Below are positions 16,197 to 27,151 of a stretch of 48,190 nt of DNA, one piece after another. The stretch lies in NCBI GenBank assembly GCA_905234015.1, contig CAJOFK010000011.1, positions 1-48,190 on the forward strand. Direction: 5' to 3'. Position numbers and translations under genes: made by a program. The notes beneath the pieces were generated by a model. It searched no databases, had not been told where the DNA came from, and worked only from the letters and a program-made list of their open reading frames with translations. The stretch is from an uncultured Ruminococcus sp. (GTDB lineage: Bacteria > Bacillota > Clostridia > Oscillospirales > Acutalibacteraceae). How positions within the stretch are numbered: the stretch's first letter is position 1; each line of letters starts with the position of its first letter.

Positions 16197-17471
16197 TTAT
16201 AAATCAAATTCAGAGTAATCAAAGGTTATAAAATAATCCTTCGGAGTTTCGGCACGTCTTATCATCTTAAACGAGCCGTCCTCGCCTAAAAGCACTTCCG
16301 CGGAACGGAGCTTGCCGTTGTAATTATATCCCATAGAGAAGCCGTGAGCGCCTGTATCGTGAATATAAATTATATCCCCTATTTCAATCTCAGGCAGCAT
16401 TCTGTCAATTGCGAATTTATCATTATTCTCGCAAAGTCCGCCTGTAACATCGTACATATGGTCGCACTTTTCATTTTCCTTACCGAGTACCGTAATATGA
16501 TGATATGAACCGTACATCGCAGGTCTCATGAGGTTAGCCGCGCAGGCGTCAAGTCCGATATAATCCTTATAAATATGCTTCTCGTGAATAGCAGTCGCTA
16601 CAAGAGCGCCGAACGGAGCGAGCATATATCTTCCGAGCTCGGTGAAAATCGAAACATCATCCATTCCTTCTGGAGCAAGAATTTTTTCATACTTTTTACG
16701 AACGCCCTCTCCGATATAAGCAATATCACTTCTGGGCTCCTCAGGTTTATAATCTACGCCGACGCCGCCTGAAAGATTTATAAATTTAATATGAACTCCT
16801 GTTTTCTTCTTAAGTCTTACCGCTAACTCAAAAAGTATTCCGGCAAGCTCAGGGTAATATTCGTTTGATACCGTATTAGAGGCTAAAAATGCGTGAATAC
16901 CGAATTCCTCTACGCCGAGTTCCTTTAACTCGATAAACGCCTTTTCCATCTGTTCCTCAGTCATACCGTACTTCGAGTCACCGGGAGTATCCATAACCTG
17001 AACCTTGTCCTCGCTTCCGGATAACTCGAATACTCCGCCGGGATTATAGCGGCAACAGATAGTCTTGGGAACGGACGGTAAAACCCTTTTAATGAAGTCA
17101 ACGTGAGTATAATCATCTAAATTAATATAAGCGCCCATCTCATACGCCTTCTGCATATCCTCAACCGGAGTAACGTTAGAGCTGAACATAATATCCGAGC
17201 CGCTTATACCGCATGCCTCGCAGAGCATAAGCTCCGTATAGGACGAGCAGTCCATTCCGCAGCCTTCATCCTCTAAAATCTTCATTAAATAAGGATTCGG
17301 CGTAGCTTTAACGGCAAAATACTCCTTATAACCCTTATTCCAGCTGAACGCCTTATTAAGCGCTCTGGCGTTTTCTCTTATACCCTTTTCGTCATAAATA
17401 TGAAAAGGCGTCGGAATTTCTTTGATAATTTCCTTAGCTTTTTCAAGCGTTAAAAACGGTTTTTTCTCCAT
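16197..17471 (-). CDS. lysA: Diaminopimelate decarboxylase
   Basis: The 424-residue fold-type III PLP enzyme converts meso-diaminopimelate to lysine. The Schiff-base Lys lies in YFAVKATPNP (about residue 54). GMDCSS, the Gly-rich NLSGGVGVDY and the C-terminal CENNDKFA (substrate-binding Cys-Glu) and DTGAHGFSMGYNYNG are family motifs. It is the last gene of the long minus-strand cluster and starts two bases after the ysxC stop. Related carboxynorspermidine or ornithine decarboxylases are less likely given CENND. Confidence 0.9.
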   Translation of the reverse strand: MEKKPFLTLEKAKEIIKEIPTPFHIYDEKGIRENARALNKAFSWNKGYKEYFAVKATPNPYLMKILEDEGCGMDCSSYTELMLCEACGISGSDIMFSSNVTPVEDMQKAYEMGAYINLDDYTHVDFIKRVLPSVPKTICCRYNPGGVFELSGSEDKVQVMDTPGDSKYGMTEEQMEKAFIELKELGVEEFGIHAFLASNTVSNEYYPELAGILFELAVRLKKKTGVHIKFINLSGGVGVDYKPEEPRSDIAYIGEGVRKKYEKILAPEGMDDVSIFTELGRYMLAPFGALVATAIHEKHIYKDYIGLDACAANLMRPAMYGSYHHITVLGKENEKCDHMYDVTGGLCENNDKFAIDRMLPEIEIGDIIYIHDTGAHGFSMGYNYNGKLRSAEVLLGEDGSFKMIRRAETPKDYFITFDYSEFDL

Positions 17472-17473
17472 TT

Positions 17474-18061
17474 TTATTCCTCCTCTAAATACTCCTCAAT
17501 TACCTTTTTTACGTCATCCAAGCCGCTCGAATTAACCGCCGAAAACGGAATCAGCTCAACGCCTTCAAAATCCTGAAGCTCGTCCATAATTTCATCAATA
17601 CGTTTTTCGTACGCGGTTTTTTTGAGCTTGTCCTTTTTAGTGAGGACAATAACGAACGGTGCGTTGCTGTCATATAAAAACCTTAGCATATCGTAATCGT
17701 CCTTAGTCGGCTTATGACGTATATCTATTATCTGAATAATAAGCTTAATATTTCTTTTCTGAGAGAGATACCCCTCAACCAAATCCGCCCAGCGTGCTTT
17801 CTCGGCTTTTGAAACCTTGGCGTAACCGTATCCCGGTAAGTCTACAAGCCTGAAATCTTCTCCCTTAAAAAAGTTGATTGTAGCGGTTTTTCCGGGCTGA
17901 GAGCTTACTCTCGCGAGGTTCTTACGCTGAACGAGCTTATTTATTAGCGAGCTCTTCCCTACGTTTGAATGTCCCGAAAAAACAACTTCCGGTTCATTTG
18001 ACGGAGGGAGCTGTTCAACTGTGCCGGCGGCCATTTCAAAATCAATCTTAATAAAATTCAT
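17474..18061 (-). CDS. ysxC: Ribosome biogenesis GTPase YsxC/EngB
   Basis: The 195-residue protein is a small GTPase needed for assembly of the 50S subunit. Motifs are GHSNVGKSS (G1), DLPGYGYAKVS (G3) and TKKDKLK (G4), all in the order expected. Position directly after lon matches the Bacillus lon-ysxC arrangement. The start lies seven bases after the lon stop. Confidence 0.95.
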   Translation of the reverse strand: MNFIKIDFEMAAGTVEQLPPSNEPEVVFSGHSNVGKSSLINKLVQRKNLARVSSQPGKTATINFFKGEDFRLVDLPGYGYAKVSKAEKARWADLVEGYLSQKRNIKLIIQIIDIRHKPTKDDYDMLRFLYDSNAPFVIVLTKKDKLKKTAYEKRIDEIMDELQDFEGVELIPFSAVNSSGLDDVKKVIEEYLEEE

Positions 18062-18068
18062 ATGCCAC

Positions 18069-20462
18069 CTACTGTCTCACGGAAGCCGTATTATTAGCGG
18101 TATTTCCGGGAATGATTATCTTTTCGCTGTCCTTAACTACAATCGGTTCAACCGTCGCGTCGCTTAAAACCTCGGTAAAAAACTCACAGGGAACGAATAT
18201 CAGCGATGATTTAACAACCTCGTCAATCTCCTCTAAATCGGGTACGTTTGCTTTAGGAATATAAACCTTTTTAATCCCTGCTTTATAAGCAGCCATAGTT
18301 TTCTCCTTTAAGCCGCCTATCGGAAGAATTTTACCGCGCAGGGTAATTTCACCGGTCATAGCAATATCGCGCTTAACGGCTCTCAGAGAAAGAGCCGAGT
18401 ATATAGCGGTTGTCATCGTAATTCCGGCAGAGGGACCGTCCTTAGGAACTGCACCCTCAGGGGCGTGAATATGTATATCCTTAGTTTTATAAAAGTCTTC
18501 GTCTATACCGAGAAATTCGCTGTGAGAACGGATACAGGTTATCGCAGCCTTTGCGCTTTCCTGCATAACATCTCCGAGTGAACCGGTAAGCGTTATTTTA
18601 CCGTCTCCGGGCATTACCGCTACCTCGATAGGCAGTAAGGTTCCGCCGACGGAAGTCCACGCTAGTCCGTTTACAACGCCGATTTCATCCTTTTCGTTGA
18701 GTACATCATCGTTGTATTTTTTTACGCCGAGGAATTGTCCGATATTCTTTTCGCTGAATTTAACTAAGCTCTCTTCCCCGTTTACGAACTTAACGGCAAA
18801 CTTTCTGATAGACTTTGCGATTTGCTGTTCAAGCCTTCTTACGCCTGCCTCACGGGTATAATAATCAATTATCGAATAAATACCCTTAGTCGTAAACTTA
18901 ACGGCGTCACCGGTCAATCCCGCTTCCTTAATCTGCTTGGGAATAAGATGTTTTTTAGCGATATTAAACTTTTCTTCCCTTGTATAACTGTCGAGGTGGA
19001 TAATCTCCATTCTGTCATAGAGCGGAGCGGGAATTGAGGAAGCGTCGTTAGCGGTAGTGATAAAAATCACTTTAGATAAATCGAACGGAATCTCAATATA
19101 ATGGTCTACAAATTTATTATTCTGCTCGCCGTCGAGAACCTCAAGCAAAGCCGAGGTCGGGTCGCCCTTATAATCAGCGCCGAGCTTATCAATCTCATCA
19201 AGTATAATAACGGGGTTATTGGTACCCGCTGTTTTAACGGCATTAATAATTCTGCCGGGCATAGCGCCTATATAAGTCTTTCTGTGGCCTCGGATTTCAG
19301 CCTCGTCGCGAACTCCGCCGAGAGCGATTCTCGCGGACTTTCTTCCGATTGCTTCCGATAAAGACTGAGCGATAGAGGTTTTACCGACTCCCGGAGGCCC
19401 GACAAGACAGATTATCTGACCCTTGATATCGGGATTCAGCTTTCTAACGGCAAACTGCTCAATAATTCTTTCCTTAACCTTTTCCAGTCCGTAATGGTTT
19501 TTATTAAGCTTACGCTCAATCTGCTTAAGGTTAAGATTATCCTTAGTAGAATTGTTCCACGGTAAATCAAGCACGGTATCAAGATATGTACAGATTACGG
19601 GGACGTCATGACTTCCCGCAGGCATTTTCGAGAGCTTATTACATTCTTTCAGAAGCGCCTTTTCAGAGTCCTCGGGCAGCTTAAGCTCAAGAATACGTTT
19701 TTCGTATTCGTCGCGCTCGCTTGAAGGCGAGTCGCTTTCGCCGAGTTCTTCCTCAATAATGCTTTTCTGTTCTCTTAAGAAGTAATCTCGCTGGCTTTTA
19801 TCAATTCTCTCGCGAGCCTTCTCCCCTATCTGCTCCTCAATTTTCAGGATAAAAAGTTCCTGAGTAAGGATATCAAGCAGGGTTTCCATTCTCTCGCATA
19901 CGTCAAATGACTCAAGAATAATCTGTTTATCGTTATAATCGGGAAGAATATTACCCGCGATAAAATCAGCAAGCTCTCCGCCCTTATCGGTCATAGCTAC
20001 CCTGAACATTACGTCGGAGGAAAGCTTCGGAATAAGCCTCGAATACTTCTCAAACGTAGCCTTTATCTGTCTTACAAGCGCGATTTCGTGCGCGGTCTGA
20101 GGCTCCTGAATTTCATCATAAGCCTCAACCTGAGCGAACATACACTTCGGATTATCAATAAACGAGCTGATATTCGCTCTTTTTATACCCTCAACAATAA
20201 CTCTTGTAACGTCGTCAGGCTGCTTTAGAACCTGAACAATTCTTGCTACAACTCCGGTTGAAAACAAATCCGAATGCAGCGGTTCTTTTATTGAAGGATT
20301 TTTTTGTGCCACCAGAAAAACAAGCTGATCGTTTTTCATAGCGACATTTATAGCATTTTGAGACAGTTTTCTGCCGACGTCAAAATGAAGCATTGTTTTC
20401 GGGAAAACAACAAGCCCCCTCAGCGGCAGCACAGGCAAATTATAAATATTATCCGTTTTCAT
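18069..20462 (-). CDS. lon: ATP-dependent protease Lon
   Basis: The 797-residue protein is a full-length LonA. It has the N-terminal substrate-binding LON domain, AAA+ Walker [10 protein letters not shown], Walker B ILDEIDK, and the C-terminal protease domain with catalytic Ser in KDGPSAG and Lys in LPIGGLKEK. Lon degrades misfolded and regulatory proteins in the cytosol. A hairpin with a T-run separates it from clpX, so its level may be set below that of clpX by read-through. Confidence 0.97.
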   Translation of the reverse strand: MKTDNIYNLPVLPLRGLVVFPKTMLHFDVGRKLSQNAINVAMKNDQLVFLVAQKNPSIKEPLHSDLFSTGVVARIVQVLKQPDDVTRVIVEGIKRANISSFIDNPKCMFAQVEAYDEIQEPQTAHEIALVRQIKATFEKYSRLIPKLSSDVMFRVAMTDKGGELADFIAGNILPDYNDKQIILESFDVCERMETLLDILTQELFILKIEEQIGEKARERIDKSQRDYFLREQKSIIEEELGESDSPSSERDEYEKRILELKLPEDSEKALLKECNKLSKMPAGSHDVPVICTYLDTVLDLPWNNSTKDNLNLKQIERKLNKNHYGLEKVKERIIEQFAVRKLNPDIKGQIICLVGPPGVGKTSIAQSLSEAIGRKSARIALGGVRDEAEIRGHRKTYIGAMPGRIINAVKTAGTNNPVIILDEIDKLGADYKGDPTSALLEVLDGEQNNKFVDHYIEIPFDLSKVIFITTANDASSIPAPLYDRMEIIHLDSYTREEKFNIAKKHLIPKQIKEAGLTGDAVKFTTKGIYSIIDYYTREAGVRRLEQQIAKSIRKFAVKFVNGEESLVKFSEKNIGQFLGVKKYNDDVLNEKDEIGVVNGLAWTSVGGTLLPIEVAVMPGDGKITLTGSLGDVMQESAKAAITCIRSHSEFLGIDEDFYKTKDIHIHAPEGAVPKDGPSAGITMTTAIYSALSLRAVKRDIAMTGEITLRGKILPIGGLKEKTMAAYKAGIKKVYIPKANVPDLEEIDEVVKSSLIFVPCEFFTEVLSDATVEPIVVKDSEKIIIPGNTANNTASVRQ

Positions 20463-20484
20463 AAATTCTCCTTAAAATCCAAAA

Positions 20485-20518
20485 GCTGTAGTGCAATTTA
20501 TTAAAATTACATTACAGC
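20485..20518 (-). terminator. Hairpin between clpX and lon
   Basis: On the minus strand GCTGTAATGTAATTT pairs with AAATTGCACTACAGC (few mismatches) around TAAT and is followed by TTTTGGATTTT. It lies after clpX and before lon, so it is a terminator or attenuator. Confidence 0.65.
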
Positions 20519-20531
20519 AAATAGACTTTTA

Positions 20532-21839
20532 TTACGACACTTCTTCAGCGTCAATCACATTTGAGTTTCTGAAATTAACTTTTAACGGTTTCTTTTTACT
20601 GTTGTGCTCAACAATAGGTTCGATAACCTTGTTAACCACATCAGCGTTAATTATTATTTTTGAAATAGTTTCATCGGAAGGAGTTTCAAACATAAGCTCA
20701 TTTAAAATACTCTCCATAATTCCGCGCAAGCCTCTCGCGCCGGTTTTCTGTTCTTTAGCGAGATTCGCTATAGCTTCGAGAGCGTCGTCGGTAATCTCAA
20801 GCTCTACTCCGTCAAAAGCAAACAGTCTCTGGTACTGCTTAACAAGTGAGTTTTTCGGCTCGGAAAGAATCCTGATAAGAGCTTCGGTATCGAGTCCGCT
20901 GAGAGCAGTTATGACCGGAATACGTCCGACAAGCTCGGGAATAATACCGTATTTAACGAGGTCGTGAGCGACAACATCCTTCATCCAGCCTGTTTCATCA
21001 AGAACGGCTTTTTCCTGAACGTTAGCCCCGAAGCCGACTAATGACGCACCCTTACGCTTCTCAACAATCTTTTCAAGCCCGTCAAACGCGCCGCCGCAGA
21101 TAAACAGGATATCCTTCGTGTTAATCTGTAAAAATTCCTGCTGAGGATGTTTTCTACCGCCTGATGGAGGAACGTTGGAAACGGTACCCTCAAGAATTTT
21201 AAGAAGCGCCTGCTGAACACCCTCACCGCTTACATCACGGGTGATTGACGGATTCTCGGATTTTCTTGAAATCTTATCAATCTCGTCAATATAGATAATA
21301 CCGCGCTCTGCCTTTTCAATATCGAAATCAGCAGCCTGAATCAGCTTTAAAAGAATATTTTCAACATCCTCGCCGACGTAACCCGCTTCGGTTAAGGTTG
21401 TTGCGTCCGCGATAGCAAACGGAACGTCAAGCGCCTTAGCGAGTGTCTGCGCAAGCAAGGTCTTTCCTACGCCCGTAGGACCTAAGAGAAGTACGTTGCT
21501 CTTTGCAAACTCCACGTCGTTATCATTGTTGAAAACCCTCTTATAGTGATTATAAACCGCTACGCTTAAGGCTTTTTTTGCGCTGTCCTGACCTATTACA
21601 TACTCGTCAAGAATAGCTTTAATCTCAACAGGCTTTAAAAGCTGAGGTAATTCTAACTTGTTATTTGTTGATTTTTCTCCTGGTGTATTGAGTTCGAAAT
21701 CGGAATCCTCAAGAATATTAACGCATAACTCGATGCACTGGTCACAGATATACGAATTATTTCCCTTTATAAGTCTTCCGACAAACTCCTGCGGTTTTCC
21801 GCAAAACGAGCAATAAATGTTGTCGTCAACATTAGCCAT
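20532..21839 (-). CDS. clpX: ClpX, ATPase subunit of Clp protease
   Basis: The 435-residue AAA+ unfoldase feeds substrates to ClpP. The N-terminal zinc-binding domain has four Cys (YCSFCGKP and [10 protein letters not shown]). Walker A is [10 protein letters not shown], Walker [10 protein letters not shown]. The pore loop GYVGEDVE and the arginine-finger region [12 protein letters not shown] are also present. An IGF-type ClpP-binding loop is visible as VGFGAN, a slight variant. It follows clpP in the classic tig-clpP-clpX-lon order. Confidence 0.97.
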   Translation of the reverse strand: MANVDDNIYCSFCGKPQEFVGRLIKGNNSYICDQCIELCVNILEDSDFELNTPGEKSTNNKLELPQLLKPVEIKAILDEYVIGQDSAKKALSVAVYNHYKRVFNNDNDVEFAKSNVLLLGPTGVGKTLLAQTLAKALDVPFAIADATTLTEAGYVGEDVENILLKLIQAADFDIEKAERGIIYIDEIDKISRKSENPSITRDVSGEGVQQALLKILEGTVSNVPPSGGRKHPQQEFLQINTKDILFICGGAFDGLEKIVEKRKGASLVGFGANVQEKAVLDETGWMKDVVAHDLVKYGIIPELVGRIPVITALSGLDTEALIRILSEPKNSLVKQYQRLFAFDGVELEITDDALEAIANLAKEQKTGARGLRGIMESILNELMFETPSDETISKIIINADVVNKVIEPIVEHNSKKKPLKVNFRNSNVIDAEEVS

Positions 21840-21873
21840 AAAATTTCCTCACCAACCAATAATAAAACTGCTT

Positions 21874-22455
21874 TTATCTCTTCTCAAAAACCTTATCAAT
21901 CAAGCCGTACTCAAGCGCCTGCTGAGCTGTCATAAAGTTATCGCGGTTAGTATCCTTAGCGATAACGTCAATCGGCTGACCTGTATTAGCGGCTAAAATT
22001 TCGTTTAATCTTTTCTTCATATCAAGAATGTGTCTTGTATGAATTTCCATATCGGTAGCCTGACCCTGAGCGCCGCCGGAGGGCTGATGAATCATAATAT
22101 CCGAATTAGGAAGAGCGTATCTCTTACCCTTTGCGCCGGCTGCTAAAAGGAAAGCTCCCATACTTGCCGCCATACCCATACAAATTGTGCTTACGTCACA
22201 CTTAATATAATTCATTGTATCGTAAATAGCGAAACCGTCAGTTACGGAACCGCCGGGGCTGTTGATGTACAGGCTGATATCCTTAGTGGGATCCTGAGCC
22301 TCGAGGTATAAAAGCTGAGCTACAACAACACTCGCGCTCGCGCTGTTAACCTCTTCGGTAAGCATTATAATTCTGTCGTTTAACAGTCTTGAATATATAT
22401 CATATGAACGCTCACCGCGGTTAGTCTGTTCAACTACATAAGGAATTAATGCCAT
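21874..22455 (-). CDS. clpP: ATP-dependent Clp protease proteolytic subunit
   Basis: The 193-residue serine protease has the ClpP catalytic triad: Ser in [11 protein letters not shown], His in MIHQPSGG and Asp in AKDTNRDNF. The N-terminus [23 protein letters not shown] is a standard ClpP start. The upstream in-frame ATG at 22464 abuts the AAAGG site, so the ATG at 22455, six to nine bases after it, is the likely start. No CtsR-type operator tandem was seen upstream; the gene probably shares the tig promoter. Confidence 0.96.
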   Translation of the reverse strand: MALIPYVVEQTNRGERSYDIYSRLLNDRIIMLTEEVNSASASVVVAQLLYLEAQDPTKDISLYINSPGGSVTDGFAIYDTMNYIKCDVSTICMGMAASMGAFLLAAGAKGKRYALPNSDIMIHQPSGGAQGQATDMEIHTRHILDMKKRLNEILAANTGQPIDVIAKDTNRDNFMTAQQALEYGLIDKVFEKR

Positions 22456-22511
22456 CTGAATCATCCTTTCGTGTATATAATTGACTTAGATTGAATTATT
22501 ATTCAAATTAA

Positions 22512-23792
22512 TTATTTTACTACAGCGTTATCTCTTACGAGCTGCATAGCCTTTTCAACCTTAATATCCTGAGAAAGAGCATCTTTAGAGATATATGTCT
22601 TAACCTCGTCAACTTTAGCCTTGTAAGCGTCAGCGAGCTTCTCGTATTCCTTCTCTACGTCTTCATCGCTTACTTCGATTTTTTCCTGACGAGCGATTGC
22701 CTCAAGCACAAGACGAATCTTAACTCTCTTCTCAGCCTGAGGCTTATAAGTTGCCTCGATAGCGCCCTGATCCATACCTGTATACTTAAGATATGTAGCT
22801 AAATCCATTCCCTGAGAACGGAGTCTCATATCGAACTCGTTGAGCATATCTCTTACTTCGTTATCATACATAGCTTCGGGGATTTCCTCAACGGCAAGCT
22901 TCTCGAGAGCTTCGGTGAGCTTATCGTCAAAGTCCTTATCAGCCTGCTCCTCAAGACGCTTAGCAACCTTTTCCTTAAGCTCCTCTTTATACTCCTCGAG
23001 AGTATCCTTCTCGGAAACATCCTTAACGAACTCATCGTCAACCTCGGGAAGCTCTTTAGTTTTAATCTCGTGAAGCTTAATCTCAAACTGAGCTGCCTTG
23101 CCTGCTAAGTTTTCAGCGTTATAATCCTCGGGGAATGTTACGTCAATTGTAAACTCCTCGCCTGTCTTATGACCTACGATAGCTTCCTCAAAGCCTGGAA
23201 TAAAGTTTCCGTCGCCGAGTCTTAAGTTATAGTTCTCGCTTTTACCGCCCTCAAAGGCCTCGCCGTCAACAAAGCCCTCAAAGTCGATTACAGCTGTATC
23301 GCCGTTCTCGGCAGCTCTGTCCTCAACGGTAACCATACGGCCGTTTCTTTCACGGACAGCCTGAAGTTCCTCGTCAACAAGCTCGTCGGTAACTTCGGTT
23401 GAAAGCTTCTCAACCTCAATGCCCTTATAGCCGTCTACCGTAAGCTCAGGAGCAACGGTAATCTTAGCCTTAAAGCTATAACCATCCTCGCTTACTTCAT
23501 CAACGGAAAGGTCGTCAACGCTTACTGCCTTTAACTCAGCTTCAACAGTTGCGTCAGCTAAAGCTGAGGGATAAGTGCTTTCGATAGCGTCATCATAAAA
23601 TACGCCCTTACCGTACATTCTTTCGATAATATGCTTAGGAGCTTTTCCCTTTCTGAATCCGGGAATATTGATACTTTTAACCTGCTTTTTGTACGCCTTT
23701 ACTGTAGCGGCTTCAAAGGTTTCCTTATCAACCTTTACCTCTAACTCGTACTTATTGGCTTCGTCAAGCTTTGTTGATTTAATTAAACTCAT
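22512..23792 (-). CDS. tig: Trigger factor, ribosome-associated chaperone
   Basis: The 426-residue protein has the three trigger factor domains. The N-terminal ribosome-binding signature is PGFRKGKAPKHIIERMYG. The FKBP-type prolyl isomerase core (AAENGDTAVIDFEGFVDGEAFEGG, given in part) is central. The C-terminal helical chaperone domain follows. It binds nascent chains at the ribosome exit tunnel. It is the first gene of the tig-clpP-clpX cluster and has a consensus promoter and GGAGG site just upstream. Confidence 0.96.
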   Translation of the reverse strand: MSLIKSTKLDEANKYELEVKVDKETFEAATVKAYKKQVKSINIPGFRKGKAPKHIIERMYGKGVFYDDAIESTYPSALADATVEAELKAVSVDDLSVDEVSEDGYSFKAKITVAPELTVDGYKGIEVEKLSTEVTDELVDEELQAVRERNGRMVTVEDRAAENGDTAVIDFEGFVDGEAFEGGKSENYNLRLGDGNFIPGFEEAIVGHKTGEEFTIDVTFPEDYNAENLAGKAAQFEIKLHEIKTKELPEVDDEFVKDVSEKDTLEEYKEELKEKVAKRLEEQADKDFDDKLTEALEKLAVEEIPEAMYDNEVRDMLNEFDMRLRSQGMDLATYLKYTGMDQGAIEATYKPQAEKRVKIRLVLEAIARQEKIEVSDEDVEKEYEKLADAYKAKVDEVKTYISKDALSQDIKVEKAMQLVRDNAVVK

Positions 23793-23826
23793 TTTGATTC
23801 CTCCATAAATTTTTAAACATCGGTTT

Positions 23827-23855
23827 ATTATACCATTTTAATTATAAATTAGCAA
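23827..23855 (-). promoter_or_regulatory. Sigma-A promoter of the tig-clpPX cluster
   Basis: On the minus strand TTGCTA (23850-23855) and TATAAT (23827-23832) are 17 bp apart. The leader is short, about 30 nt, and contains GGAGG. Confidence 0.8.
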
Positions 23856-23876
23856 TATATATTTACTATAATTTGC

Positions 23877-24566
23877 TTATCTTACAAGTACGGGAGTGAA
23901 ATTAACAGCGTCGCAGGAAACCAGCTTAAACTTAATCCCCTCATACTCGCTGTTAAAGGCTCCTCTTATCATATTACTACCGTGGATATGGCCGTAATAG
24001 CACCTTTTTATATTGTATTCCTTAAGAATATCAATTATTTCAGAGCAAATATTATTTCCGTAAACAGGCGGATAATGCAGGAATACAACCTTTTCCTTAT
24101 CACTATTACGAGCGCTTTCCAGGGAAAGCCTTAACCGTCCGCATTCACGGGAAAGGATTTTTATATCCTCCTGATTTTCGCAATCAAGCCCCCAGCCTCT
24201 TGTTCCGCAAATAACAAAATCGTCAACCTCATAACTGTTGTTAAAAAGGATTTTAATACTGTTTAGATTATTCTCATCTAAAAAACGGTTAATCTTACTG
24301 ACAGTTTCCCACCAGTAATCGTGATTGCCCTTTAACAGTATCTTTTTACCCGGTAATTCGTCGATATACCTGAAGTCCTTTTCACAATCAGAAAGCTTCA
24401 TTGCCCAGGAAATATCTCCCGCAATTATGACCGTGTCATTATCAGAGATAAGCTTATTCCAGTTATCGGTAAGGCGTGAGAGGTAATTATCCCAACCCTT
24501 AAAGATATCCATAGGCTTATCGGTGCCGAGCGAAAGGTGTAAATCCGCTATAGTAAACAGCGACAT
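23877..24566 (-). CDS. Metallophosphoesterase (calcineurin-like)
   Basis: The 229-residue protein has all metallophosphoesterase metal-binding blocks: DLHLS near the N-terminus, GDISWAMK, LKGNHDYWW, FLHYPPV and YGHIHGSN. The fold is the calcineurin-like phosphoesterase family; the SWAMK and GNHDYWW context is found in a group of uncharacterised bacterial phosphoesterases. The substrate is unknown. It starts immediately after the thrC stop (TAA-ATG), so the two are co-transcribed, without an obvious functional connection. Confidence 0.88.
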   Translation of the reverse strand: MSLFTIADLHLSLGTDKPMDIFKGWDNYLSRLTDNWNKLISDNDTVIIAGDISWAMKLSDCEKDFRYIDELPGKKILLKGNHDYWWETVSKINRFLDENNLNSIKILFNNSYEVDDFVICGTRGWGLDCENQEDIKILSRECGRLRLSLESARNSDKEKVVFLHYPPVYGNNICSEIIDILKEYNIKRCYYGHIHGSNMIRGAFNSEYEGIKFKLVSCDAVNFTPVLVR

Positions 24567-26075
24567 TTATTTAACTCCGAGCGCATTGAGAACGTATTCC
24601 GGCATCTCGTCAACCTTAACAACATCGGAAAATCTCGATTTTTTATCCTTAAGGCTAGCGAGAGGCTTAGGAACATCAACCCCGGAAATCTCGTTAAGCT
24701 TATCTACCATATCGAACTCGCTCATATCAAGCTTCTCTCCGTTATTAACGGCTGAAAGTACAGCGTTTGAAAACTTATAGGGGCTTGCGGTAGACGCGAT
24801 AACCGTAGGAGTTTTATCTCCTGTTTCACTTACATAATTATCGTAAACCGCTACGGCAACTGCTGTATGAGTATCGCAGAGGTAATTTTCCTCTTTAAAC
24901 ATTTTTGAAATAGTAGCCTTGGTTTTAACGTCGTCGCAGTAACCGCCGTAGAAGGATGCTTTAATCTTCTCCTTAACCTCGTCGGTAACCTCATATTTAC
25001 CCTCGGTTTTAAGCTTAGTCATCCAATCCCCGGTAACGATATCGTTATCACCGGAAAGCTTATAAAGAAGTCTTTCAAGGTTTGATGAAACGAGGATATC
25101 CATAGAAGGTGATATTGTCGTATAGAAATCACGGTTCTTATCATAAACGCCGGTATTTATAAAATCAGTTAATACGTTATTTGAATTTGAGGCGCATATA
25201 AACTTATTAACCGGAAGTCCCATGCAATATGCGTAATACGAAGCTAAAATGTTACCGAAGTTACCTGTCGGAACTACAACGTTAATTTTATCGCCGAGTT
25301 TAATCTTACTGCTGTTTACCATTTCGCAATAAGCTGAAATATAGTATACAATCTGCGGAAGGAGTCTTCCCCAGTTAATTGAGTTAGCCGAGCTGAACAT
25401 CATATTGTTATCGTTCAGTTTTTCGGAAATCTCCTCGGTCGTAAATATTTTCTTAACGCCGGTCTGAGCATCGTCAAAATTACCCTCGATAGCGCACACC
25501 TTAACGTTTGAGCCTTCCTGAGTATTCATCTGATGCTTCTGCATCGGACTTACGCCGTCAACCGGATAGAAAACAATAATCTTCGTATGCTCAACATCCT
25601 TAAAGCCCTCTAAAGCAGCTTTACCGGTATCACCGGAGGTAGCTACGAGAATAACCGCGTCCTTACCGTCGTTAGTCTTTTTGAGTGATTTTGTAAGCAA
25701 GTGCGGTAAAATCTGAAGCGCCATATCCTTAAACGCGCAGGTGGGTCCGTGCCACAGCTCAAGAATATTAACCTCATTACCGTTATAGCTCTTAAAGGCT
25801 AAAGGCGCGGGATTATCGCTTCCGAACTTCTCGGCAGTATATGCTTTTTCGACACATTCGCTGATTTCCTCTTCGCTGAAATCCGATAAATAATCGGAGA
25901 AAACCTTCTTCGCGATCCCCTTATAATCAAGAGTAAGCATACTCTTAAAGGTATCCAAGGAATAGCCGGGAATTTCCTGAGGAACAAAAAGTCCTCCGTC
26001 CTTTGAAATACCCTGAGCGATAGCCTGAGAAGCGGATACAACCTCCTGCTTATTTTCCGTACTGTTATATAACAT
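24567..26075 (-). CDS. thrC: Threonine synthase
   Basis: The 502-residue PLP enzyme makes threonine from O-phosphohomoserine. The PLP-binding Lys is in CAFKDMALQ. The N-terminus (YNSTENKQEVVSASQAIAQG) and length indicate the long form of threonine synthase (as in E. coli and yeast), not the short plant/Bacillus type. VATSGDTGKAAL is the phosphate-binding Gly-rich loop. It has a consensus promoter of its own with an overlapping palindrome, suggesting independent regulation from the rnhB-yraN genes. Confidence 0.95.
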   Translation of the reverse strand: MLYNSTENKQEVVSASQAIAQGISKDGGLFVPQEIPGYSLDTFKSMLTLDYKGIAKKVFSDYLSDFSEEEISECVEKAYTAEKFGSDNPAPLAFKSYNGNEVNILELWHGPTCAFKDMALQILPHLLTKSLKKTNDGKDAVILVATSGDTGKAALEGFKDVEHTKIIVFYPVDGVSPMQKHQMNTQEGSNVKVCAIEGNFDDAQTGVKKIFTTEEISEKLNDNNMMFSSANSINWGRLLPQIVYYISAYCEMVNSSKIKLGDKINVVVPTGNFGNILASYYAYCMGLPVNKFICASNSNNVLTDFINTGVYDKNRDFYTTISPSMDILVSSNLERLLYKLSGDNDIVTGDWMTKLKTEGKYEVTDEVKEKIKASFYGGYCDDVKTKATISKMFKEENYLCDTHTAVAVAVYDNYVSETGDKTPTVIASTASPYKFSNAVLSAVNNGEKLDMSEFDMVDKLNEISGVDVPKPLASLKDKKSRFSDVVKVDEMPEYVLNALGVK

Positions 26076-26121
26076 ATAATCACCCTTTCAAACGTGAAAA
26101 AACTTAGCAATCTAAAGTAAT

Positions 26122-26150
26122 ATTATACCCTAAAAGGCGGTTTTTGTCAA
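26122..26150 (-). promoter_or_regulatory. Consensus sigma-A promoter of thrC with palindrome on -35
   Basis: TTGACA (26145-26150) and TATAAT (26122-26127) with a 17-bp spacer, an exact consensus on the minus strand. GTCAAA-GT-TTTGAC (26146-26159) is a small palindrome covering the -35 element and could be an operator. No T-box leader features were seen in the short leader. Confidence 0.88.
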
Positions 26151-26160
26151 AGTTTTGACG

Positions 26161-26544
26161 TTAATTTTCTTTATAAATATCGAGCTTATAACCGAACGCA
26201 TGCTCGATATAATTTACGGACATTTTTCCGTTTTCATCAACCTTAACTTCGGCAACATCAAATCGCGGCTGTAAAACGGTTTTGTACTTGGTTAAGAAGA
26301 TATTTGCCGAAACAACAATGCGTCTTCTTTTCTTCTTATCAACGGCGTATCTCGGAGGCAGCAATGTATCACCCGTACGGGTTTTAACCTCAACAAATAC
26401 TATATTTTCGCTGTTGCACGCGATAATATCTACCTCGCCGTAAGCAGTTGTATAGTTTCTGAGCAGTATTTTATACTTATTGCTTTTAAGATATTTTATA
26501 ACAAATTTTTCGCCCTTAGCGCCCAGTTTCTTTTTATCAGTCAT
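26161..26544 (-). CDS. yraN: YraN family protein (UPF0102, nuclease-like fold)
   Basis: The 127-residue protein has the YraN pattern: [15 protein letters not shown] at the N-terminus, then [10 protein letters not shown] and [12 protein letters not shown], which resemble the D/E-x-K active site of Holliday junction resolvase-like nucleases. The activity is not established for the family. It overlaps rnhB by eight bases, the common order rnhB-yraN. Confidence 0.92.
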   Translation of the reverse strand: MTDKKKLGAKGEKFVIKYLKSNKYKILLRNYTTAYGEVDIIACNSENIVFVEVKTRTGDTLLPPRYAVDKKKRRRIVVSANIFLTKYKTVLQPRFDVAEVKVDENGKMSVNYIEHAFGYKLDIYKEN

Positions 26545-27151
26545 TTTTCAGTATTTTTGTTAAAAAACTCATTCGATGAATCTCACACGGACCGTACTCC
26601 TTAATCGCCTGAGTGTGAAGCTTGGTTCCGTAGCCCTTATGTTTATCAAATCCGTACTGAGGATATTTTTCGGCATATTCACGGCAAAGTCTGTCTCGGC
26701 TTACCTTAGCTAAAATTGAAGCAGCGGCAATAGACATCGACTTAGCGTCGCCTTTTATAACATATTCGCAGTTAATATCAAGCGGCGGAAGCCTGTTTCC
26801 GTCGATAAGCGCGTAATCCGCCTTAACCTTTAAACCCTCAACCGCGCGCTTCATAGCAAGCATAGTAGCGTTTAAAATATTCATTTCCTCAATTTCCTCA
26901 ACCGAGGAAAACGCTATTGAATACGCAAGAACTTCGTTTTTAATAACATCAAATAATTGCTCACGCTTTTTTTCGGAAAGCTTCTTGGAGTCGTTAACTC
27001 CTTCGATAATCTGTCCCGGCTTTAATATGACGGCAGCGGCGCATACGGGACCGGCTAACGGCCCTCTTCCGGCTTCGTCAACTCCGCAAATTGAGGTAAA
27101 GCCTTTTTGAGCCGCGATATTTTCGTAATACAGCCAATTAATTTCTTCCAT
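26537..27151 (-). CDS. rnhB: Ribonuclease HII
   Basis: The 204-residue enzyme removes ribonucleotides from DNA and RNA primers. [16 protein letters not shown] contains the Asp-Glu metal ligands, and [10 protein letters not shown] and [12 protein letters not shown] are further family motifs. The start overlaps the rbgA stop by one base and its end overlaps yraN, so translation is coupled. Confidence 0.96.
   Translation of the reverse strand: MEEINWLYYENIAAQKGFTSICGVDEAGRGPLAGPVCAAAVILKPGQIIEGVNDSKKLSEKKREQLFDVIKNEVLAYSIAFSSVEEIEEMNILNATMLAMKRAVEGLKVKADYALIDGNRLPPLDINCEYVIKGDAKSMSIAAASILAKVSRDRLCREYAEKYPQYGFDKHKGYGTKLHTQAIKEYGPCEIHRMSFLTKILKND

Noticed and set aside
22465..22511. CtsR operator upstream of clpP
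   Set aside because: No tandem heptamer typical of CtsR was seen in the 47-bp gap or at the tig promoter.
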